Assembly (NCBI RefSeq): GCF_002799155.1
Contig: NZ_NERD01000002.1
Location: 248,001 to 312,000 of the forward strand
DNA length: 64,000 nt
Reading direction: 5' to 3'
Source: Stenotrophomonas maltophilia
Lineage (GTDB): Bacteria > Pseudomonadota > Gammaproteobacteria > Xanthomonadales > Xanthomonadaceae
The notes beneath the pieces were generated by a model, which saw only the letters and a list, made by a program, of their open reading frames with translations, did no database searches and was not told where the DNA came from. This document shows, piece after piece, positions 1-9,022 of the stretch (position 1 is the first letter of the stretch; every line of letters begins with the position of its first letter). A program made the position numbers and the translations under genes.

Positions 1-2
1 GC

Positions 3-224
3 ATCGCCAGCCGCCCGGGCGGCGGTGACGTGCAGATCCAAGCCACGCTGGACAATGATGTGCTGCGTCTGCAGGTGGACAACCCGCTGGGCGGCGCCAG
101 CGAGCCCACCCACGGGCATGGCGTCGGCCTGGCCTACCTGCGTGCGCAGCTCGCTACGCACGGGCGTTTCACTCTGCATCAGGCCGGCGACCGCATGCAG
201 GCCCTGCTGGAGATTCCGCAATGA
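3..224 (+). CDS. Sensor histidine kinase, LytS/AlgZ type (C-terminal end only)
   Basis: The gene enters from the left edge, so only the last 73 residues are visible. They are the end of a GHKL ATPase domain. The VDNP segment and the glycine box GHGVGLAYLRAQL match the C-terminus of LytS/YehU/AlgZ-type membrane kinases, where this region binds ATP. The stop codon overlaps the start of the LytTR regulator by 4 bases (ATGA), which indicates co-translation and a cognate pair. The sensor and dimerisation parts lie outside the window, so the stimulus cannot be guessed. Confidence 0.8.
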   Translation: MASRPGGGDVQIQATLDNDVLRLQVDNPLGGASEPTHGHGVGLAYLRAQLATHGRFTLHQAGDRMQALLEIPQ

Positions 225-952
225 GTGGCATGCTGCGCGTGTTGATCGTCGATGACGCACGGCTGGCGCGCCAGGAGCTGCGCACGCTGTTGTCGGCGCT
301 GCCCTGGGTGCAGTGCGTGGGCGAGGCCGACGATGTGCCCGCTGCACGCGAGGCGATCGCCATGCTGGCGCCGGACCTGGTGCTGCTGGATGTGCAGATG
401 CCCTCCGGCAGTGGCTTCGATGTGCTGGATGGGCTGGAGACGGTGCCGGCGGTGATCTTCGTTACTGCCTACGACACCTACGCGGTACGCGCGTTCCAGG
501 CCAACGCGCTGGACTACCTGGTGAAGCCGGTCGAAGCACCGCGCTTGCTGGAAGCGTTGCAGCGGGCGCGCCAGCGCGAGGTGGTGGCGGGTGGAATGCC
601 GGAGCCGCGCAGCACGCTCGGTCCGCAGGACCAGGTGTTCGTGCGCGAGGGCGAACGCTGCTGGTTCGTGGCGGTCTCGGAGATCCGTCGGCTGGTGGTG
701 GATGGCAACTACACACGGCTGTGGTTCCGCGACCAGAACGCGTTGCTGGCCCGCAGCCTGAGCGCGCTGGAGGCGCGCCTGCCCCCGGAGCTGTTCTTCC
801 GTGCCAACCGCAACACGCTGGTCAACCTGCGCCGCATCCGAGGCGTGGTGCCCAGCATCGCTGATGGCTACGACCTGGCACTGGATGACGGCAGCGAGGT
901 GGAGGTGTCGCGGCGGCAGGCGCGGGAGCTGCGCGAGCGGATGGCGTTGTAG
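221..952 (+). CDS. LytTR-family response regulator
   Basis: This 243-residue protein has a receiver domain over residues 5-120, with acidic residues D11/D12, the phospho-acceptor D57 in LVLLDVQMP and the conserved K102 in VKPVE. A LytTR DNA-binding domain fills roughly residues 138-240. Proteins of this layout (LytR, AlgR, YehT) bind direct repeats upstream of target genes when phosphorylated by a LytS-type kinase. The upstream overlapping gene is such a kinase. The stop codon lies inside a small hairpin shared with the convergent amidohydrolase stop. Targets are unknown. Confidence 0.9.
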   Translation: MSGMLRVLIVDDARLARQELRTLLSALPWVQCVGEADDVPAAREAIAMLAPDLVLLDVQMPSGSGFDVLDGLETVPAVIFVTAYDTYAVRAFQANALDYLVKPVEAPRLLEALQRARQREVVAGGMPEPRSTLGPQDQVFVREGERCWFVAVSEIRRLVVDGNYTRLWFRDQNALLARSLSALEARLPPELFFRANRNTLVNLRRIRGVVPSIADGYDLALDDGSEVEVSRRQARELRERMAL

Positions 953-958
953 CTGCCG

Positions 959-2476
959 CTACAGCTCGGCACTGACCGGGCTGGTAAGGAAGCCCCACAG
1001 CAGGCGCGCCATCACTGCCGGTGAGCGTGCCTGTGCGCGGGCGTAGGCGAGCAGTGCATCCAGCCGCGGGCGGTCGTAGAGATGGCCGGCCAGCAGCACC
1101 GCATGCACGCGGCGGGTATTGGCGGTGTCGTGCAGCGGGTTGCCATCCAGCAACACGAGGTCTGCGGCTTTGCCGACTTCGACGCTGCCATGTGATGCCT
1201 GCAGCTGCAGATGGCGCGCAGCCTGCAGCGTGGCAGCACGCAATACGTCGGCCTGGCTCAGGCCGGCTTGCCGCAGCCACTGCAGTTCATCATGGTAGCG
1301 GAAGCCGCCCAGCCCGGTATCGGTGCCGACCAGCACGGTGACGCCGGCGCGATGCGCGGCACCGGTCAGCGCCAGCCCGTGCTCGAAGTAGGCTTTCAAT
1401 GCGTCTTCGCCGCGCAGGCCGGGGTAGCGCGTCACGGTGGCCTGCAGGTCATCACGCCACGCCCAGCGTGAAAGCGGATCGAGATAGGCCAGGCGTGGAT
1501 CGTCGATGAAGGCAGGGTCGCGTGCACGTGCATCTTCTTCGCGGGTGACATGGGTGGGTACGAACGCGGCACCGCTGGCCTGCATCCCGCCGAACGCCTC
1601 GTTGCAGAGCGCGGGCTGGTAGCCGCCGACCATGCGTTCGGCCAGCGCGGTTGGATCCTCGCTGTCGAGCGTGCCACCGCGCCACGCCGCCGCGTTGTCG
1701 AAGCAGTGGCGCACAAACAGATGGGCATGCTCGAAGCTGCGTTGGCCTGCCTGCACGGCGTCTTCCAGAGGCACGACCCTGGGCAGGTGGCCGACCAACG
1801 GACGGCGCAGCTGCTGCGCCTCGGTGGCCAGCCGCTGGTAGGTGTCCGCACGCAGCCGGTTGTAGACCTTCAACGCATCAACACCGCGCGCGCTGTACAT
1901 GCGTGCACGCGCAGCGGCGGCCCCCGGCGCGAGTGACGGATCTTCGAAGTAGAAACTGGCGATCTGCACGAAGCGCGGTGCAACCTGCTGCCCGGCAATG
2001 GCCTGTGCGGTCCAGCGGCGCTTGTCGGCCACGCAGGCGATCAGCGGGTCGGTGGCATTCGGGCAGTCCATCATGTCGCGGGTGCCGGTGATGCCGTTGG
2101 CCAGCATCAGCGGGAACTGCAGTTGCGGCGACACCTGCAGTGCATGGGTGTGCATGTCCCAGAAACCGGGCAGCAGCCAGCGGCCACCGGCATCAAGAAC
2201 GGGCATTGTGGTGTCCCGTGGCACATCGCCAATGGCGGTGATCGTGCCATTGCGCACTGTCACCGTGGTCGGTTCACTGACTTGGCCGCGCACGACATCC
2301 ACCACGCGGGCATTGACGATCACGCGGCCGTTGCCCGGCTCGGGCAACGGCGGTGCCGACAGCGGCCAGAGCAGAGCGGCGGCGAACAGCAATGGCGGCG
2401 CCAGCAGGAGGATGGCCAGGGCGATCGGCCATCGCCGACGGTGGGCGGAACGGGGCAACGCGCGTGCTGCATCCAT
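959..2476 (-). CDS. Membrane-anchored amidohydrolase (imidazolonepropionase-like)
   Basis: The 505-residue protein belongs to the metal-dependent amidohydrolase superfamily. Basic residues precede a hydrophobic segment at about 14-40, which looks like a signal anchor and places the enzyme at or outside the inner membrane. The metal-binding HTH motif follows in DMHTHALQ near residue 105. Further ligands are likely in GHLP, in FEHAH and in the late GTDTG motif. Members of this group are often annotated as Xaa-Pro or acyl-amino-acid hydrolases, but the substrate cannot be told from sequence. It converges on the LytTR regulator with only 6 bases between stops. Confidence 0.8.
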   Translation of the reverse strand: MDAARALPRSAHRRRWPIALAILLLAPPLLFAAALLWPLSAPPLPEPGNGRVIVNARVVDVVRGQVSEPTTVTVRNGTITAIGDVPRDTTMPVLDAGGRWLLPGFWDMHTHALQVSPQLQFPLMLANGITGTRDMMDCPNATDPLIACVADKRRWTAQAIAGQQVAPRFVQIASFYFEDPSLAPGAAAARARMYSARGVDALKVYNRLRADTYQRLATEAQQLRRPLVGHLPRVVPLEDAVQAGQRSFEHAHLFVRHCFDNAAAWRGGTLDSEDPTALAERMVGGYQPALCNEAFGGMQASGAAFVPTHVTREEDARARDPAFIDDPRLAYLDPLSRWAWRDDLQATVTRYPGLRGEDALKAYFEHGLALTGAAHRAGVTVLVGTDTGLGGFRYHDELQWLRQAGLSQADVLRAATLQAARHLQLQASHGSVEVGKAADLVLLDGNPLHDTANTRRVHAVLLAGHLYDRPRLDALLAYARAQARSPAVMARLLWGFLTSPVSAEL

Positions 2477-2612
2477 GAGCCGGCGATCCTTGCATTGGGT
2501 CGCCCGCAGAGTGCTGCAAGCCGGACGCGGGCGCCAGTGACCATCGGCATCGGACCCTGCCTGCCTCCGGGGCGGTTACCCTGTGTGGTGGAACTCCTGA
2601 CCACGCCATGCC

Positions 2613-3170
2613 ATGTCCATCGTCCTCACCGATTTCGCCCGTCCCCGCCTGTTCCCGCGCGTGCCGCGCGGCAACACCATCCAGGACTGCACTGCCGAGC
2701 AGTTCGAGGCACACCTCAATACGCACGCGCCGCTGAAGGTACTCGACGGCTACGCGCCGTTCTGCAAACTGTTCGTCTACGAGAACTGGACCAGCACGCG
2801 CTGCCTGACGGTGCCGATCACCGAGGCCAACCGCCACCAGCTGCGCAGCGCTTACGAGGCGCGCAACCGCGAGGAACTGCCGGTGCTGGTGCGCTGGTTC
2901 GAGGGCGTGGAATCGCCGCGCGCGAACTACCTGGTGGTGATCCTGTACAGCGCCGGGCAGCTGGCGAAGGAAGGTTCGCCGATCGAGGCCGACTGGGGCA
3001 TCGTCGGTTGCATCTATACCGCCGAACCGGAAGAAGTGCCGATGGCGCCGATCACGATGATGCGCAATGCGTTGGGCGTGGAGGAAGGTGGTTCCGGCGT
3101 GCCGCTGGACCGGGAGGCCTACCAGCGCTCGGTGGCGTTCTGGGAGAACAACGCCAACTGGCGGCCGTGA
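2613..3170 (+). CDS. DUF3228 family protein
   Basis: A soluble protein of 185 residues without signal peptide or membrane segment. It resembles the DUF3228 family, which is conserved in proteobacteria at about this length and has no assigned function. The start MSIVLTDFARPR is the usual family N-terminus as I remember it. Two conserved-looking blocks are FCKLFVYENWTSTRCL near residue 52 and DWGIVGCIYTAEPEEVPM near residue 130. It stands alone between the divergent amidohydrolase and a TonB-C lipoprotein gene. Confidence 0.75.
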   Translation: MSIVLTDFARPRLFPRVPRGNTIQDCTAEQFEAHLNTHAPLKVLDGYAPFCKLFVYENWTSTRCLTVPITEANRHQLRSAYEARNREELPVLVRWFEGVESPRANYLVVILYSAGQLAKEGSPIEADWGIVGCIYTAEPEEVPMAPITMMRNALGVEEGGSGVPLDREAYQRSVAFWENNANWRP

Positions 3171-3238
3171 TCCAACAGGTGAACGTGCCGGTTGCGCACC
3201 GCGCTACCATGGCAGCACAACGATGCACGGAGCGCCGG

Positions 3239-3871
3239 ATGATGATGGAACGCGTGATGCGATGGAGTGCACTGGCAGTGATGCTGCTTGCCGGTGGCGG
3301 GTGCTCGCCGGGATACGATGCCGGCGCCGCATGCGGGAGCCTGGCCGAGCCGGCGCCGGTCCGGGATGCCGGTGTCGAGCAGTTGCAGGCTTCGCAGGAC
3401 GACGGACGCTGCACCTTCCGCGCACAGGGGCGCGATGCGGCAGCGTTGCAGCGCCAGCAACGCATGCTGGATGCCCTCGCCATCATCGCGTGTGGCCAGC
3501 CTGCGCAGGTACAGCCGGTGGCGGGCACAGCAGGGTTCGAACTGCAGATGCCGCCGCGTTGCCCGCTCTCGGCCCGCAGCTCGCTGTTCGTCCAGGACGA
3601 CCCACGCTGGACGCTTGATCGTCCTTCGATGCCGGATTACCCGGCGGCGGCGCGTGCCGACAGGCAGGAGGGCATCGCTCACCTGCGCCTGCTGTTGGAC
3701 GACGAGGGGCGCGTCAAGGCGGCCATCGTGGCCACGTCCAGCGGCCACCCGTTGCTTGATGAAGCGGCGGGCAAGGCCGCGCTGGGATGGCGATCGAAGC
3801 GGGAGTGGTGGGCGTTCAGCACCACGCGCATGAGCCTGGTGCGGACGACGGTGGCGTTCGCCGCCAACTAG
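3239..3871 (+). CDS. Small lipoprotein or secreted protein with TonB C-terminal domain
   Basis: I place the start at the first of three consecutive ATG codons because GGAG lies 6 bases upstream, giving 210 residues. The N-terminus has a short hydrophobic stretch ending in GGGC, a weak lipobox; it could instead be a plain signal peptide. Residues 125-205 look like a TonB C-terminal fold, with the PDYPAAARADRQEG entry motif and a GRVKAAIVATSSGHPLLDEAA core. There is no proline-rich spacer and no ExbB/ExbD beside it, so it is probably not the energy transducer itself. Its stop overlaps the convergent gene's stop by 4 bases. Confidence 0.65.
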   Translation: MMMERVMRWSALAVMLLAGGGCSPGYDAGAACGSLAEPAPVRDAGVEQLQASQDDGRCTFRAQGRDAAALQRQQRMLDALAIIACGQPAQVQPVAGTAGFELQMPPRCPLSARSSLFVQDDPRWTLDRPSMPDYPAAARADRQEGIAHLRLLLDDEGRVKAAIVATSSGHPLLDEAAGKAALGWRSKREWWAFSTTRMSLVRTTVAFAAN

Positions 3872-4371
3872 CTGCCAGGCGACGACGTGAGCGCTGTCCA
3901 CTCCCACCACGGGTAGTGGTACTCGCGGTCGATGGCCTGCCAGTGCCGGCCGCACTGTACGCACGAGACCGTATGGCAGTCGCCCCAACCGCCTTCGGCT
4001 TCTTCCACCGAGCGCAGCTGCATCTGGCCCTGTTCAACCAGACGACGGGGATCAAAGAACGGGTAGCCGGGGTTGAGCGCGCACAGGCAACCCTCGCGCG
4101 CCTGCCAGTAGCGCAACCGACGCAGGGCCGCCTTCAGGTGGGCCTGGTTGCTGATCAGCATGCCGCCGAGGGCGATGCCCTGGCAGCTGCGCTCGATCAG
4201 ATCCACATGCACGGCCAACGCGTCCAACGATGCGGCATCGAACAGGCGCGCGACGGTGCGCGCGGCGTCAGTGATGCGCGTTGCGTCGCGCGAGAGCAGG
4301 TCCTGCAGCAGCACGTCGGCCTGTGCATCTTCGAGCCGGGGTATCTGCGCTGCAGGCCACGGCCAGCGCAT
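3868..4371 (-). CDS. Conserved hypothetical protein, Cys-containing
   Basis: I do not recognise this 167-residue protein. It has no signal peptide or membrane segment. The N-terminal half is mostly helical, and the end carries CHTVSCVQCGRHW (about residues 135-147), where the CxxC pair plus nearby Cys and His could bind a metal. Its start overlaps the stop of the YbaK-type gene upstream (ATGA), so the two are co-translated. Longer upstream starts are possible in frame but would run through the deacylase gene. Confidence 0.6.
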   Translation of the reverse strand: MRWPWPAAQIPRLEDAQADVLLQDLLSRDATRITDAARTVARLFDAASLDALAVHVDLIERSCQGIALGGMLISNQAHLKAALRRLRYWQAREGCLCALNPGYPFFDPRRLVEQGQMQLRSVEEAEGGWGDCHTVSCVQCGRHWQAIDREYHYPWWEWTALTSSPGS

Positions 4372-4844
4372 CAGCGCGCCTTGCCGATGGCAGCGTAGTG
4401 GCCGGCAGTCAGCCGCAGCAGGTCGGCCGGTGCCAGTTCCACCTCCAGGCCACGGCGCCCGGCGCTGACATGCAGCGCGGGCAGCGCTTCGGCGCTGGCG
4501 TCCAGGAAGGTACGCAGGCGCTTCTTCTGCCCGAGTGGGCTGATGCCACCGACCAGGTAGCCGGTCGCGCGCTGAGCGGCATCGGCGGCGGCCATCTCGC
4601 ACTTCTTGCAGTGGGCGGCTTCGGCCAGCGCCTTCAGGTCGAGCTGGCCGGCGACCGGCACGATCGCCACCAGCAGTTCGTGCGCTTCAGTGCTGGCCAG
4701 CAGGGTCTTGAACACCTGGGCCGGGTCGAGGCCGAGCTTGTCGACGGCTTCGCCGCCATACGATTCGGCATGGGCGTCGTGCACGTAGCTGCGCACGGTG
4801 TGGGCGATCTTTTCGCGCTTGAGCAGGTTGATGGCCGGGGTCAT
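4371..4844 (-). CDS. ybaK: Cys-tRNA(Pro)/Cys-tRNA(Cys) deacylase, YbaK/EbsC family
   Basis: The 157 residues match the YbaK family of free-standing tRNA editing domains, which hydrolyse Cys-tRNAPro formed by mischarging prolyl-tRNA synthetase. The family N-terminus TPAINLLKREKIAHTVRSY is clear, as is the conserved block VFKTLLAS followed by the putative substrate-binding lysines in KKCEMA. The GGISPLGQKK segment near residue 107 is a typical YbaK signature. It is the first gene of a two-gene unit with the Cys-rich hypothetical. Confidence 0.9.
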   Translation of the reverse strand: MTPAINLLKREKIAHTVRSYVHDAHAESYGGEAVDKLGLDPAQVFKTLLASTEAHELLVAIVPVAGQLDLKALAEAAHCKKCEMAAADAAQRATGYLVGGISPLGQKKRLRTFLDASAEALPALHVSAGRRGLEVELAPADLLRLTAGHYAAIGKAR

Positions 4845-4903
4845 GGGCGCATCCTAGCGCGGGGCAGGGGTGTTGCCTTGACCGAGACTCGCGCATCAAC
4901 GCA

Positions 4904-4929
4904 GAACGGGCCCCCGCAGGTGCCCGTTC
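4904..4929 (-). terminator. Hairpin terminator after the effector gene
   Basis: An 8-bp stem GAACGGGC with a 10-base loop lies just beyond the stop of the XVIPCD effector gene. There is no strong T run. The 15-base stretch leading into the stem is identical, in the same orientation, to the one at the ahcY terminator on the other side of the cassette. Confidence 0.55.
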
Positions 4930-4954
4930 CGGCTGTGATCGTCGACATCCAGGA

Positions 4955-6289
4955 TCAGCGCGACATCGACTGCTGTGTCTGCATCTGTTCCTGGGTCTGC
5001 CGCTGCGACAGTTCGCTGTCCAGCGCCTGGCTCTGCCGCGTGCTGTCCTGCAGGTTGCGGTTCACCGCCTGCGACAGATCGACGTAAGTGCGGTGCATGG
5101 CGGGATCGCCCAGCTGGCCCTGCACCGCGAACACGCCCTGGTTGTCCGGCCGTGCCAGCACGAGATCGACCTGGCTCATGCCGGCCAACTTGGACTCGTA
5201 AGCCACCTGGCCTGCGGCGTTCTCGAGCTGGCTGCGGTCATTGAACAGCGGCGACAGGCCGCCCTGGCGGCGCTGTTCTTCCAGCGTCTCCAGTTTCTCC
5301 ACGACCTGCTGGTAGCGCGGGTTGTCGGCGTGGCCCGGGGTGGCCATGGTCGGTTCGGCGGCCTGCTGTTGCTGTTGCGCGATGGCCTTGTCGAGCGCAC
5401 CCAGCGTGGTGGCACCGGCCTTACCGTCGACGGTGAGCTGGTGCTCACGCTGGAACTGCTTGACCGCTTCCAGGGTGCCGGGCCCGAAATCGCTGTCGGC
5501 CACCAGCGGTTTGCCGTCCTTGCCCAGGTAGCCCAGGTCGGCCAGCTTCTGCTGCATCGCCTGTACCTCATCGCCCCTGGCGCCACTGACCAGGACGCCG
5601 TTGCCGCCGGGCGAGCCATGCGAGGGGGCATGAGTGGGGGTGATGCCCAGCTGGGTCATGGCCCGGTCGAAGCGCTCATCGCGGCTGGTGACGGCGGCCG
5701 GCGACTGGATGCCGTATTGGGTGGCATCGACGAAGGCCTGCACGTCGGCGCGGGTCGGCGGATTGCCGGCCTGCACGGTACCGCCCTGCAGCTTCTCCGC
5801 ATTGCCGGCCAGATAGTTGATGAACTGCGGGCCCATGCTGCCGAACTGGTTGTCATAGTCGGCCATGGCCAGCTGCAGTTCCGGGTTGGCCACGATGGCA
5901 TCGGCAGCGGCCGGGTTGGTCGCACGCACCTTGGCGATGGCTTCATCGACGCGCTCGATGGCGCCGTCCAGCTTGGCGTTGGTGAGCTGGTCCATCTTCG
6001 CCTGCGGAATGGCCTGCAACTTGGCATCAAGCGCGGCAAGCTGCTGGCTGCTCAGCCCTCCCTGCTGCGACAACAGCTCGATGTCAGCGGCGGTGAACCC
6101 GTTGTCGCGCAGGAAGCGCCTGGCCTGGGGGTTGCCGCCGACATCGAACTGCACCAGCCCGAACGAATAGGTGCTGGCGCCTTTCTGGGCGTATGAGAAG
6201 TGGTCCAGGTGGCGGGTGTTGCCGCCCAGTTCGGTATGCAGGAACAGCGTGGACAGCTGCTCGCGGGTGAGGGTGGAATCCGTTGCCAT
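4955..6289 (-). CDS. Probable X-T4SS antibacterial effector: lysozyme-like + peptidoglycan-binding + XVIPCD
   Basis: This 444-residue protein has three parts. Residues 8-165 look like a lysozyme-superfamily domain, with HTELGG holding a candidate catalytic Glu and YSFGLVQFDVGGN resembling the substrate loop of muramidases. Residues 233-302 are a PG_binding_1 domain (GARGDEVQAMQQKLADLGYL). Residues about 320-444 match the XVIPCD signal recognised by VirD4 of the Xanthomonadales killing T4SS, including FAVQG, DPAMHR and a Gln-rich tail. I chose the second Met because AAGGA sits 8 bases before it; the first Met (6295) is only 2 bases from it. An LprI-domain lipoprotein gene lies 50 bases upstream as likely immunity. 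The family role, degrading the wall of rival Gram-negative cells, is established; this member is inferred. Confidence 0.8.
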   Translation of the reverse strand: MATDSTLTREQLSTLFLHTELGGNTRHLDHFSYAQKGASTYSFGLVQFDVGGNPQARRFLRDNGFTAADIELLSQQGGLSSQQLAALDAKLQAIPQAKMDQLTNAKLDGAIERVDEAIAKVRATNPAAADAIVANPELQLAMADYDNQFGSMGPQFINYLAGNAEKLQGGTVQAGNPPTRADVQAFVDATQYGIQSPAAVTSRDERFDRAMTQLGITPTHAPSHGSPGGNGVLVSGARGDEVQAMQQKLADLGYLGKDGKPLVADSDFGPGTLEAVKQFQREHQLTVDGKAGATTLGALDKAIAQQQQQAAEPTMATPGHADNPRYQQVVEKLETLEEQRRQGGLSPLFNDRSQLENAAGQVAYESKLAGMSQVDLVLARPDNQGVFAVQGQLGDPAMHRTYVDLSQAVNRNLQDSTRQSQALDSELSQRQTQEQMQTQQSMSR

Positions 6290-6339
6290 GGTCATCGTCC
6301 TTCAATGAGGAAAAAGGAGCCGGGCATGCCCAGCCGATC

Positions 6340-7125
6340 TCAACCGGCGCAGTGCTGCTGGGTGAAGCCGAGCAGCTGGCGGGTGGCCTGGGCGCCATAA
6401 GCGGCCGCTGCCGGTTCGAGCGCGAACTGGCCGACCATCTGGTTGCTGCACAGCTGCACGGTGCGCTTGCCGGCGGTGGTTTCCTGGGTGCAGTGGGCGG
6501 CCAGCAGGGCGTTGGGGCCGCCGCCCATGTTGGTGGCCGCGGTGCAGCCCAGCAGGCGGCCTTCCTGGCCGTTCTCCCGCAGCAGCGTGTTGAAGTTCGC
6601 CAGCTGGCTGTTGGGGTCGCGCAGCACCAGCAGGTCCACGCACTGCTGCTGGCCGTTGGGCACTTCGCAGGCGTCCTGGTCGACCAGGCCGTCGCGCGTG
6701 GCCGACAACACTTTCAGGCGGTCGGCAAATACCTGTTGCAGGCAGTGCGCGTCACCGCACAGGTCGCGCGTGTGCTGGATCCAGCGCTGCTGCTCGGCCT
6801 GCAGCTTGTCCTTGCCGGCGGCATCAAGGGTTTCGCGTGCAGTGGCTTCGGCCTTGGCCAGCTCGCCTTCCTGCTGCAGCAGGGCGGGGTCGTTGCAGAT
6901 CAGGGTCTGCACCGGCGATGCCCCCTCGGTGCAGGCCGTGTTGCTGCCCGTGGCCGCTGCCGGGGCGTCGGCTGCCTTGTCGGCGCTGGCCTGTCCGGTG
7001 GCCGCTGCCGGAGCGGTGGCCCCACCATCGCCGGCCGGAGGGGCGCAGGCGGCCAGCAGGGCCACCCAGCACAGGGTCATCAGGGGCTTCATCGCCCGGG
7101 TCATTCGGTCACGGTTGCGCGGCAT
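6340..7125 (-). CDS. LprI-domain lipoprotein, likely immunity protein for the adjacent effector
   Basis: The start is set by AAAGGA upstream of ATG, giving 261 residues. A signal peptide ends in the lipobox LAAC with Cys27; the +2 residue is Ala, so outer-membrane sorting is expected. After an Ala-rich linker, residues about 60-150 match the lysozyme-inhibitor LprI family: paired Cys, the QxxWIxxxRDLC block and CLxxxFxxRLxxL. The remaining 110 residues, with more Cys pairs, are unassigned. A periplasmic lysozyme inhibitor encoded directly before a lysozyme-like XVIPCD toxin is the usual effector/immunity order. That it protects against this toxin is inferred. Confidence 0.75.
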   Translation of the reverse strand: MPRNRDRMTRAMKPLMTLCWVALLAACAPPAGDGGATAPAAATGQASADKAADAPAAATGSNTACTEGASPVQTLICNDPALLQQEGELAKAEATARETLDAAGKDKLQAEQQRWIQHTRDLCGDAHCLQQVFADRLKVLSATRDGLVDQDACEVPNGQQQCVDLLVLRDPNSQLANFNTLLRENGQEGRLLGCTAATNMGGGPNALLAAHCTQETTAGKRTVQLCSNQMVGQFALEPAAAAYGAQATRQLLGFTQQHCAG

Positions 7126-7258
7126 GTCCTGTCCTTTGGTGTCTGCGTCCCGGCGCATGGCCTGCCGTTGGCAGTCCATGGGGGCGTAAAGCCTAGCAAG
7201 CGGCTTCTTAGGGCTCTGTGACAGGGCGCGCGGATCTTCTGCCGGGTGCCGCAACGCA

Positions 7259-7284
7259 GAACGGGCGCCCGAAGGCGCCCGTTC
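7259..7284 (-). terminator. Terminator of ahcY
   Basis: A perfect 11-bp stem (GAACGGGCGCC and its complement) closes a 4-base loop. Read on the minus strand the loop is UUCG on a C-G closing pair, an unusually stable tetraloop. It sits downstream of ahcY. The T run is poor. Confidence 0.75.
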
Positions 7285-7300
7285 GTGCATTGCATGCCCG

Positions 7301-7324
7301 GTAGTGCCGGCCGCTGGCCGGCAC
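7301..7324. repeat. SMAG (GTAG) palindromic repeat
   Basis: GTAG is followed by a 9-bp stem GTGCCGGCC with a GCT loop. This is the form of the S. maltophilia GTAG repeats. It lies between the ahcY stop and the ahcY terminator hairpin. Confidence 0.8.
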
Positions 7325-7336
7325 CCTCCGCAGCCA

Positions 7337-8782
<1,446 letters not shown>

Positions 8783-8824
8783 TCGTGTGCTCCGGTTGTG
8801 GGCGAGCGGGTGCTCGCATCTAGC

Positions 8825-8900
8825 CGGGCGCCGTTGTTACAAAGCCACCTTACCGAGCCTGGCCGGGCCTCATGGAATCCGGTCGCAGCGCCCCTCGGCA
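8825..8900 (-). promoter_or_regulatory. S-adenosylhomocysteine (SAH) riboswitch
   Basis: On the minus strand the ahcY leader contains CCGAGGGGCGCTGCGAC, then GCCAGGCTCGG about 20 bases later, then AACGGCGCC. These are the conserved blocks of the SAH riboswitch class found upstream of ahcY in proteobacteria. CCGAG pairs with CTCGG, and GGCGC of the distal block can pair with GCGC of the first to form the pseudoknot. Ligand binding is known to turn expression on in this class. The call rests on recognised consensus, not on a covariance search. Confidence 0.9.
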
Positions 8901-8913
8901 GGGGAGAACGCCC

Positions 8914-8919
8914 ATTATA
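8914..8919 (-). promoter_or_regulatory. ahcY promoter -10 box
   Basis: A perfect TATAAT stands about 14 bases upstream of the first conserved riboswitch block, so transcription would begin just before the aptamer. No good -35 hexamer is seen at 16-18 bases. Confidence 0.6.
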
Positions 8920-9022
8920 TCGCGGCCACGGCATGACATCCGGATGACCCAACCATCGGCAGGTGGGGGCGCGTGCATGGCCTGTTAAGGTCGGTGTTTT
9001 CACGCATCACACAGGTGGAACG

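Noticed and set aside
2123-3238. Upstream extension of the TonB-C lipoprotein frame through the DUF3228 gene
   Set aside because: The extension overlaps the whole DUF3228 gene in another frame and the opposite amidohydrolase, and GGAG before 3239 supports the short start.
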